Positions 58,452-64,000 of a DNA stretch of 64,000 bases are shown here, one piece after another. Below the pieces are notes generated by a model. That model made no database searches. It had not been told where the DNA came from and saw nothing but the letters and a program-made list of their open reading frames with translations. Location of the stretch: assembly GCA_012513515.1 (NCBI GenBank), contig JAAZCA010000014.1, positions 1-64,000 on the forward strand. The letters run 5' to 3'. Within the stretch, counting starts at the first letter, position 1; each line of letters begins with the position of its first letter. This DNA comes from Myxococcales bacterium (GTDB taxonomy: Bacteria; UBA10199; 2-02-FULL-44-16; JAAZCA01). The position numbers were made by a program, and so were the translations under genes.

Positions 58452-59504
58452 TTACCTCAAAATTCGATGAATTTCCTGTGCTATCCCACTCAGTGGCAGA
58501 ACTTTGTCCGCAAGATTCGCAGATACCACGCTCTTAGGCATTCCATATATGACCGAACTGGCTTCATCCTGGGCTATCACAACGCCACCTGCGCTTTTAA
58601 TCGCCGACGAGCCCAAAGTCCCATCGCTTCCCATTCCTGTCAGTACTACTCCAACCACCATGTTAGAAAAAGAAGCCGCGGCAGACTTCATCGTAAAGTC
58701 AGCACAGGGTCTCAGACCGAAAACAGGAGGTGCATCACTCAGGGTGATTATCGGTGTTTGCAATGTACCGGATATTTCCAGATGAGAACCACCCTTTGCC
58801 ACCACCGCCTCTCCAGCGTGCAAAATCATTCCGTTTGCGGCCTCACGAACTGATATCTGGGATATTTTATCTAATCTTTCAGCCAGGGACTTTGTAAATC
58901 CTGCCGGCATGTGTTGCACAACCAGGATGGCAGCGGGAATATCTTTCTCGATGGCAGGCAGAAGTATAGCCAAAGCCTGGGTTCCGCCAGTTGAAGATGC
59001 TATAATGATAATTCTTTTCATGTGCTCGACCTTGCCGGTTTTTTTTGCAGCGCACTTGCTAGCTTCGGCATAGATGAGTTTTAATTTGTTCACCGGGACC
59101 CGGGCGGCGTTTTTAACCTTGGCAAGAATATTTGCCGCAACTTCATCGATATTTAACGAGATCACACCGCTTGGCTTGGTCACAAAATCCACAGCCCCGT
59201 ACTCCAGCGCTTTCAAAGTTTGTTCGGAGTCTTTGGCCGTAAAAGCACTAATTATCACGCACGGAGTGGGCATTTCGCTCATGATGTAGCCAAGAGCATC
59301 AAGGCCGCTCATCACCGGCATCTCGATATCAAGGGTTATAACATCAGGTTTAAGTGAATTGGCGCTTTCGATGGCTTCCTTACCATCCTTTGCAACGGCG
59401 ATAACATTTATATCAGGATCCGAAGAGAGTATCTCCACTATCTTCTTGCGCATGAAAGCGCTGTCATCCGCAACCAAGACTCTTATCTTACTTTTTTCTA
59501 TCAT
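58452..59504 (-). CDS. cheB: chemotaxis-specific protein-glutamate methylesterase/deamidase CheB
   Basis: Removes methyl groups from receptors when phosphorylated by CheA. An N-terminal receiver domain has the phospho-Asp in VITLDIEMP (Asp59) and VTKPSG with the switch Lys. The C-terminal esterase domain has catalytic Ser in IASSTGGTQAL, His in VQHMPAGFTKSLAERLD and Asp in GMGSDGTLG. The 350-aa length is standard. ATG 59504 follows GAGGG. It is in the operon between cheY2 and cheA. Confidence 0.96.
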   Translation of the reverse strand: MIEKSKIRVLVADDSAFMRKKIVEILSSDPDINVIAVAKDGKEAIESANSLKPDVITLDIEMPVMSGLDALGYIMSEMPTPCVIISAFTAKDSEQTLKALEYGAVDFVTKPSGVISLNIDEVAANILAKVKNAARVPVNKLKLIYAEASKCAAKKTGKVEHMKRIIIIASSTGGTQALAILLPAIEKDIPAAILVVQHMPAGFTKSLAERLDKISQISVREAANGMILHAGEAVVAKGGSHLEISGTLQTPIITLSDAPPVFGLRPCADFTMKSAAASFSNMVVGVVLTGMGSDGTLGSSAIKSAGGVVIAQDEASSVIYGMPKSVVSANLADKVLPLSGIAQEIHRILR

Positions 59505-59516
59505 TGATCCCCTCTG

Positions 59517-59882
59517 TCACTCGCCTATGACACGAACCACTTCTTCGATTAGGACTTCAGGCCGAAACGGCTTTATGATGAAACCTTTTGCACCAGCCTG
59601 TATTGCTTCAACAACCATCCCCTGATTGCCAAGGGCGCTGACGACGAGAATTTTTGCATTTGGATCGAATGACATTATTTCGCGGGTCGCCTCTATACCG
59701 TTTTTATCGTTCATGACTATATCCATGGTGATGATATCCGGACGATGTTCCCTATATTTTTTCAAGGCGTCATCACCGCTCACCGCCTCTGCAACGATCT
59801 GATATCCATGTTTCAGCAAGATATCCTTGATCAGCTCCCTCATAAAACTTGCATCATCGGCAACTAGAACCCTTTTTTGCAT
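59517..59882 (-). CDS. cheY: CheY-like response regulator (second copy)
   Basis: A 121-aa single receiver domain: acidic pair VADDASFMRELI, phospho-Asp54 in IITMDIVMNDKNGIEA, the Ser/Thr switch in LVVSALG and Lys in FIIKPFRPE. It has no output domain. GGAGG precedes ATG 59882. It shares the GNQGMVVEAIQAGAKGF block with the upstream cheY (GQQQLVVEAIQAGAKDF), so the two arose by duplication. One may drive a motor while the other acts as a phosphate sink. Confidence 0.93.
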   Translation of the reverse strand: MQKRVLVADDASFMRELIKDILLKHGYQIVAEAVSGDDALKKYREHRPDIITMDIVMNDKNGIEATREIMSFDPNAKILVVSALGNQGMVVEAIQAGAKGFIIKPFRPEVLIEEVVRVIGE

Positions 59883-59896
59883 ACGTCCTCCGCCAA

Positions 59897-60391
59897 TCAG
59901 GTGGTTTTGTCTGCGGCATTTATACTCTTTATTAACATCTGCAAAGTTTTCGTAAAAAACAAAACCGAGCGCCCGTAATTGCCACCTACATCTGAGGCCA
60001 CCAGAGGTATTCCAAGGTCATCCAAAACTGCCAGCGCAGTCTCATAGTTCCTGGCGCCTATGCCAGGCGCCGAACTCTGAATTGAAGGAAACATATTTGC
60101 GCCGCCGGCGATTTTCGCCCTCAGGTTAAGGCGTTTTCCTCCAATTTTTAAAATTCCATCCACCAACTCTCTAATGCCGGAATCGACGAACTTCGAATTC
60201 TTGTGACGGGCGGAAGATCTGGCTGCTGATCTTTCCGGCAACATAGCATGCAGAAGCCCGGCTGAATGCGCCACACAATCATATATAGCAACGCCGAGAC
60301 AGGAGCCCAATGCCTTGGTTTCAAGAACGAGAGGAACTCTCACGACAGCGCTCTCAGCTATTCCGACAATAACATTTCCTTCAAGAGTCAT
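59897..60391 (-). CDS. cheD: chemoreceptor glutamine deamidase CheD
   Basis: Deamidates specific glutamines of chemoreceptors to glutamate and binds CheC. The catalytic triad can be seen at the expected spacings: Thr25, Cys31 in ALGSCLGVAIYD and His48 in GLLHAMLPE. The conserved AKIAGGANMF block follows. The length of 164 aa is typical. It lies between the two cheY genes. The presence of an intact CheC in the same operon suggests the CheC-CheD-CheY-P feedback known from Bacillus and Thermotoga. Confidence 0.94.
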   Translation of the reverse strand: MTLEGNVIVGIAESAVVRVPLVLETKALGSCLGVAIYDCVAHSAGLLHAMLPERSAARSSARHKNSKFVDSGIRELVDGILKIGGKRLNLRAKIAGGANMFPSIQSSAPGIGARNYETALAVLDDLGIPLVASDVGGNYGRSVLFFTKTLQMLIKSINAADKTT

Positions 60392-60400
60392 CTCAAATGA

Positions 60401-60772
60401 TCACCTTGCAAGTTTTTCGACTGCAGCAAGAATTCTGGCGGATTCGAAAGGCTTTACTACAAAGTCTTTCGCGCCAGCCTGTATTGCTTCAACAACAAGT
60501 TGTTGCTGCCCCATGGCGCTTACAACCAGTATCACCGCGCGTTCATCGGATTCGATTATTTGTTTGACCGCATCAATCCCATTCATTTCGGGCATTATGA
60601 TATCCATCGTAACAAGGTCAGGTTTTAGCTTCGTGTACATTTCAACCGCTTCCTTTCCGTTGGCGGCCTCTCCAGCTATGCGATGTCCGGCTTCCTTGAG
60701 AATATCTGAAAGCATCTTCCTCATGAATATTGCATCATCTACAATTAAAATATTCATTTTCTTCTTAGTCAT
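60401..60772 (-). CDS. cheY: CheY-like response regulator (first copy)
   Basis: A 123-aa receiver-only protein: NILIVDDAIFMRKML, phospho-Asp57 in LVTMDIIMPEMNGIDA, switch residue in ILVVSAMG and Lys in FVVKPFESA. ATG 60772 has GGAGG six bases upstream; the six-codon upstream extension to 60790 would cover the ribosome-binding site. It overlaps the end of the pilZ gene by eight bases. It is the likely main flagellar or motility-output regulator. Confidence 0.93.
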   Translation of the reverse strand: MTKKKMNILIVDDAIFMRKMLSDILKEAGHRIAGEAANGKEAVEMYTKLKPDLVTMDIIMPEMNGIDAVKQIIESDERAVILVVSAMGQQQLVVEAIQAGAKDFVVKPFESARILAAVEKLAR

Positions 60773-61190
60773 GACGCCCTCCGGTTTCATCCTTTCTACT
60801 GGTTCTATCTGTCGGCCAATCGGACAATCCTATGAATTCATACATCCTGGCGAAACAGAAGTCGGCGAAGAGGCGCCTTGCCTCATTGCTGATATTTTCA
60901 AATGCAATGCCATACTCATGTCGTCCAGTGGAATTTTCCGATGTGCGTACTATACGCCCTCTTATCTTGAGAGATTCTCCACCTGAATCTCCGAGTAATA
61001 TTTCAAGGTCTATCAGAGAATCGGATGGAAGATCTTCCTCAGCAATGAGGAGACAGCCTCCTGCGCTTATATTACCCGACTTGGCAGCGCGTTTCTCCCC
61101 GCCTCCGGAAACGGAATAAAGAACCTCGATGGGTATATCGAGTCTTGCGCTCTTCCTTCGTTCACCTTCGCTGTTTCGGGAATCGGTCAT
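60765..61190 (-). CDS. PilZ-domain protein
   Basis: A 141-aa probable cyclic-di-GMP receptor. The ligand motifs are RKSAR (residues 12-16, the RxxxR box) and NISAGGCLL (the [D/N]xSxxG box), followed by a beta-barrel with a hydrophobic LEILLGDSG strand. Its place between cheW and cheY suggests that cyclic-di-GMP input meets chemotaxis output, for example by braking a motor or modulating adaptation. Ribosome-binding signals before ATG 61190 are weak. Confidence 0.88.
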   Translation of the reverse strand: MTDSRNSEGERRKSARLDIPIEVLYSVSGGGEKRAAKSGNISAGGCLLIAEEDLPSDSLIDLEILLGDSGGESLKIRGRIVRTSENSTGRHEYGIAFENISNEARRLFADFCFARMYEFIGLSDWPTDRTSRKDETGGRHD

Positions 61191-61204
61191 TTGGAATCTG
61201 CCTT

Positions 61205-61690
61205 TTATTGTTCCGTCTGCACTGGAAGATGTGCGCTCTCTTCCTTGCTGAGTATGCTACCAGCATCCAGGACAATGATGAGCCTATCCTGAAACTTACC
61301 AACACCCTTTATGAATTCCGCATGGACTTTGGATTCAATCATCGCAGGAGTCGGCTCCATATCATTTAAGGGCATGCGAATAACCTCTGGTACCTCGTCC
61401 ACTATTAAGCCTATTTTGCTATCCCCAACTTCGACAATTATTATTCTGGCGATATCCGTTCTTAGCGAATTTTTGATGGCGAAGCGTTGCGCCAGATCCA
61501 TAACAGCCACTATCTGCCCTCTCAAGTTCAGCACCCCGGTTATAAAGTCGGGGGCCTTGGGCATGGGAGTTATTTCCTGCATTCTGATAATTTCCCTGAC
61601 TTGCGATATGTCCAAAGCAAACTCTTCATCAGCAAGCCTGAAGACCACCAATTGGAGCTCTTCGGATACGGATTTATTTTTGTCATTCAT
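61205..61690 (-). CDS. cheW: chemotaxis adaptor CheW
   Basis: The 161-aa scaffold couples receptors to CheA. The SH3-like double barrel is recognisable by LQLVVFRLADEEFALDISQV, EIIRMQEITPMPKAPDFI, GVLNLRGQIVAVMDLA and the C-terminal FIKGVGKFQDRLIIVLDAG. It starts 15 bp after the receptor gene, and these two head the operon. It is cytoplasmic, part of the receptor array. Confidence 0.95.
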   Translation of the reverse strand: MNDKNKSVSEELQLVVFRLADEEFALDISQVREIIRMQEITPMPKAPDFITGVLNLRGQIVAVMDLAQRFAIKNSLRTDIARIIIVEVGDSKIGLIVDEVPEVIRMPLNDMEPTPAMIESKVHAEFIKGVGKFQDRLIIVLDAGSILSKEESAHLPVQTEQ

Positions 61691-61705
61691 TTAGTTGCTC
61701 GCTTT

Positions 61706-63898
61706 TTATAAAGTTTGTGAGTTCTTTTTCGCATGCCTCTTCTGAGGAAGAGCGTCTTCAGGGCCGGTAGAATCAAGTCTGAATTGTCCCACCATATCTC
61801 GCAAGGCTATACCCATGTCAGCGAGTTCTTGAGCGCTGGAAACAAGCTCTTCCATAGAAGCGGTCATCTCCTCCGATGAAGCGCTCGCTTCTTCAGTGGC
61901 TGCGGCGGTCTCTTCAGCTACCGAAGCTATATCAGAGACGGCTTTAGCGACCTGTTTTGCGCTGGAAGCCTGTTCCTGGTTAGCAGAGGAAACATCTTCC
62001 ACCATCGCAGCGAGCCTTTCAGAACTCTTCACAATCTCAATAAGCCCTGAGCCGAGCCTTTTGGTGATCTCGTTTATCTCTTCCGCATCCTGGGCGGCAC
62101 CCTGTATGCTGAGAACCGCGTCGCCTGTATCCTGTTGTACATCTTTTATGAGCTTTTCGATCTCTTCGGCAGATTTAGCGGATGCCTCTGCAAGTTTTCT
62201 GACTTCCTCTGCAACGACGGCAAAACCTCGACCATACTCACCAGCCCTTGCTGCCTCTATGGCCGCGTTTAAGGCCAGCAGGTTTGTCTGATCTGCAATG
62301 CTGGTTATCACGTCCACTATTTCTCCTATCTGATCGGACCTCTCCCCGAGTTTTTTTACAGAATCAACAGATCTCCCGACAATCTCCGAGATTTTAGTCA
62401 CCTTCCGTTGGGTTTCTGTAGCAGCTTCGCTCCCTTTTTGAGATATCTTGAGAGAACCGGCAGCCTCGTTTGCAGCATGCTGCGCGCTAACTGAGACTTG
62501 ACTTATAGCAGCGGACACATGTTCCATCACCTTTTGAGTTTCATCTATTCTCTGCGCCTGCGACTCGGTTCCTTTTGATATCTGCTGGACGGTAGATGAA
62601 ACCTCTTCCGTCGTGGCATTCATCTGCTGAGCGGTCGAAGAAAGCTCCTGTGAAGAGACGGAGATTCGCTCAGAAGTCCTCAGGATCTGCGAGACCATCC
62701 CTCGCAAAGTGGCGATCATATCCTGTAACGATTTTGAAAGATCCCCTATCTCATCGTCGGTTTTTTCATCAGGAGAGACAGATAGGTTCCCAGAAGCAAC
62801 CTGTTTGGCAACCAATGACATCCTTATCATCGGGCCTGCAATTATGCCTGAAAGGTAAAGAGCTGCGAACGCAACTGCGACAACCGAAAAGACCACGATC
62901 AGGATGACCCAATTCCTGAGAGCGAAGACAGGTGCGAAGGCCTCGTCATAGTCCATCTTTGATATTATATGCCACCCGAAATCCGTCGCAAAGTTTTCAC
63001 CGAGCCCAAGAGCCCGATAGCTTTCGATGACCTTGTTGCCCTTATAATCTTTCGCTATCAGATTTCCGCTGGCATTTTTAATAGCGGATCTTCCAGCATC
63101 GGTATCGATTTTTGCTTTCAAAATTCTAAAGGCATTGTCAAATCTCGAATCGCTTCTCACTAAAAGATCATCGCCTATCAAGAGCGATTCTCCAGTGCGG
63201 CCCAGACCTGTAGCATCATTGACAAGATCGTTTATCCTATCCGTTCCAACCTGAAACGCGATGACGGCTATCACGGACCCATCGGAAGCCTTAACCGGTA
63301 CCCCCACAAAAAATGCAGGCGAATTGCTGGGCGCGTAAATTGAAAAATCTTCAAAAACCACTTTTTTTTGTTTAATGACCTTTGACCAGAGCCTCGCCAA
63401 TCCAGAATTACTTAAACTGCCGGTCGTAAGATTTGTTCCGAGATCACTTTCCCTTGTATATGTGTGCATCACATGACCATGCGTGACGCACATAAAGAAC
63501 ATATCGTAGTAACCAAATGTCTTAGAATAAAAATCAAAAAACGGCGCGATCTCGGCTTGTATTTTTTTATATTCCTCCGTAGTGATGTCAAAAACGCCAC
63601 CATCCCTTGCTCCGCTCGAGTCGTGATATCTATTCAACCTTTCAAAGGCCAATCTCGTATTGCCGAGCTGCGCCAAAAGCGTGGCATTAGCAGAGAGCTC
63701 CTCGAAATAATGCAAGACCAACCTCCCTTTTAATTCATTGATGGAGGTAAGCTCCGAAAAAATCTTTTTCTCCAAAGCATTTCTTGAATTTGAATACGCA
63801 AGAACGCTAGTGACGAGAAGAGGAAGCAAGGCTATCAGAAGAAACCACACGAGCAGCTTTCCCTTCAATCCACTTAAAAATTTTCTAGTACGCATCAT
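61706..63898 (-). CDS. methyl-accepting chemotaxis protein with dCache-type sensor
   Basis: A 730-aa transmembrane receptor. Membrane helix 1 (about residues 14-34) is followed by a periplasmic double-Cache-like domain (about 40-325), membrane helix 2 (about 330-352), HAMP (about 355-405), and a long signalling coiled coil with the hairpin tip [24 protein letters not shown]. The C-terminus has no NWETF-type CheR pentapeptide. Two adjacent ATGs (63898 and 63895) follow AGGGGGG. Cache ligands are usually amino acids, organic acids or amines; none can be assigned. It is the first complete gene of the operon. Confidence 0.94.
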   Translation of the reverse strand: MMRTRKFLSGLKGKLLVWFLLIALLPLLVTSVLAYSNSRNALEKKIFSELTSINELKGRLVLHYFEELSANATLLAQLGNTRLAFERLNRYHDSSGARDGGVFDITTEEYKKIQAEIAPFFDFYSKTFGYYDMFFMCVTHGHVMHTYTRESDLGTNLTTGSLSNSGLARLWSKVIKQKKVVFEDFSIYAPSNSPAFFVGVPVKASDGSVIAVIAFQVGTDRINDLVNDATGLGRTGESLLIGDDLLVRSDSRFDNAFRILKAKIDTDAGRSAIKNASGNLIAKDYKGNKVIESYRALGLGENFATDFGWHIISKMDYDEAFAPVFALRNWVILIVVFSVVAVAFAALYLSGIIAGPMIRMSLVAKQVASGNLSVSPDEKTDDEIGDLSKSLQDMIATLRGMVSQILRTSERISVSSQELSSTAQQMNATTEEVSSTVQQISKGTESQAQRIDETQKVMEHVSAAISQVSVSAQHAANEAAGSLKISQKGSEAATETQRKVTKISEIVGRSVDSVKKLGERSDQIGEIVDVITSIADQTNLLALNAAIEAARAGEYGRGFAVVAEEVRKLAEASAKSAEEIEKLIKDVQQDTGDAVLSIQGAAQDAEEINEITKRLGSGLIEIVKSSERLAAMVEDVSSANQEQASSAKQVAKAVSDIASVAEETAAATEEASASSEEMTASMEELVSSAQELADMGIALRDMVGQFRLDSTGPEDALPQKRHAKKNSQTL

Positions 63899-63922
63899 CC
63901 CCCCTAATTTTGGCTGAAACCG

Positions 63923-64000
63923 CTACCCGGATTTACCCTTTCTGAATATCCTCAGATTCGCATCGCTGAGATCAAACAAACCCCTCATTTCATCAGGTAC
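63923..64000 (-). CDS. C-terminal end of an upstream gene (cut by window end)
   Basis: An open frame on the minus strand enters the window at 64000 and stops at TAG 63925-63923. The visible 25 residues end DLSDANLRIFRKGKSG. It lies 24 bp before the receptor gene and in the same direction, so it may be the preceding member of the chemotaxis operon. Too little is visible to recognise a family. Confidence 0.4.
   Translation of the reverse strand, partial: VPDEMRGLFDLSDANLRIFRKGKSG

Overview
The window looks like a chromosomal stretch of a Gram-negative bacterium related to the old Deltaproteobacteria (Desulfobacterota, Myxococcota, Bdellovibrionota or an uncultured sister clade). I infer this from the order ftsH-folP-glmM-pdxJ-acpS-nnr-tsaE, the OmpA and SPOR proteins, a squalene-hopene cyclase, a very large secreted protein with Cys-rich CGDG..E.CD repeats, and a CheC/CheD-type chemotaxis operon. 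No 16S rRNA or other decisive marker is present, so the placement is an inference. Base composition is mostly near 50 percent GC, with clearly A+T-rich islands such as the ATPase at 22.8-24.3 kb.

Layout. 0-10.8 kb (+): housekeeping cluster tilS(partial)-ftsH-folP-glmM-pdxJ-acpS-nnr, then tsaE, lpdA and lysC (protein quality control, folate, cell-wall precursor, vitamin B6, acyl-carrier activation, metabolite repair, tRNA modification, lipoamide and aspartate-family metabolism). 10.8-24.4 kb: accessory zone with an HTH/Doc toxin-antitoxin pair, a 1767-aa secreted protein, a divergent pair of four-helix-bundle paralogues, an OmpA-family protein, recG and an A+T-rich ATPase. 24.4-32.9 kb: lipA with a START-like gene (+), then shc, rpoH, and a pyrR-pyrB-pyrC operon with a visible attenuator (-), then lepB. 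32.9-40.2 kb (-): two M16 proteases, argS, SPOR protein, lepA and lepB in one tightly packed operon. 40.4-45.1 kb: a small acidic protein, pdaD-speB (arginine to agmatine to putrescine), a 50-aa lysine-repeat protein, and HAD-larE-larB (nickel-pincer cofactor). 45.5-52.1 kb: a PTS-IIA-like protein, a CPA2 antiporter and an MscS channel, initiator tRNA, an orphan histidine kinase and argF. 52.1-64 kb (-): a complete chemotaxis operon mcp-cheW-pilZ-cheY-cheD-cheY-cheB-cheA followed by a Rossmann-domain histidine kinase, two CheC paralogues flanking a 32-codon ORF, and cheR.

The most unusual theme is a set of dispersed intergenic repeat modules between about 7.5 and 42 kb. Module A is a 30-bp imperfect inverted repeat with arms ATCCCCGA/TCGGGGAT. 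Module B starts GTCATTCCCGC and contains AAGCCGCCGCTAACGCGGGG. Module C is GACCATGGACAATTGACC-like. Three accessory cassettes (HTH/Doc, the four-helix-bundle pair, the ATPase) each lie between direct copies of such modules (34, 105 and 29 bp). This suggests, but does not prove, that the spacers act as recombination slots for cargo. Other points of interest are a 28-bp near-palindrome upstream of the toxin-antitoxin pair, a perfect 23-bp-arm palindrome between the four-helix-bundle genes, a consensus-promoter-driven lysine-repeat protein, a CheC paralogue that lacks both catalytic Asn residues beside one that keeps them, and a kinase carrying an N-terminal dinucleotide-binding-like domain.
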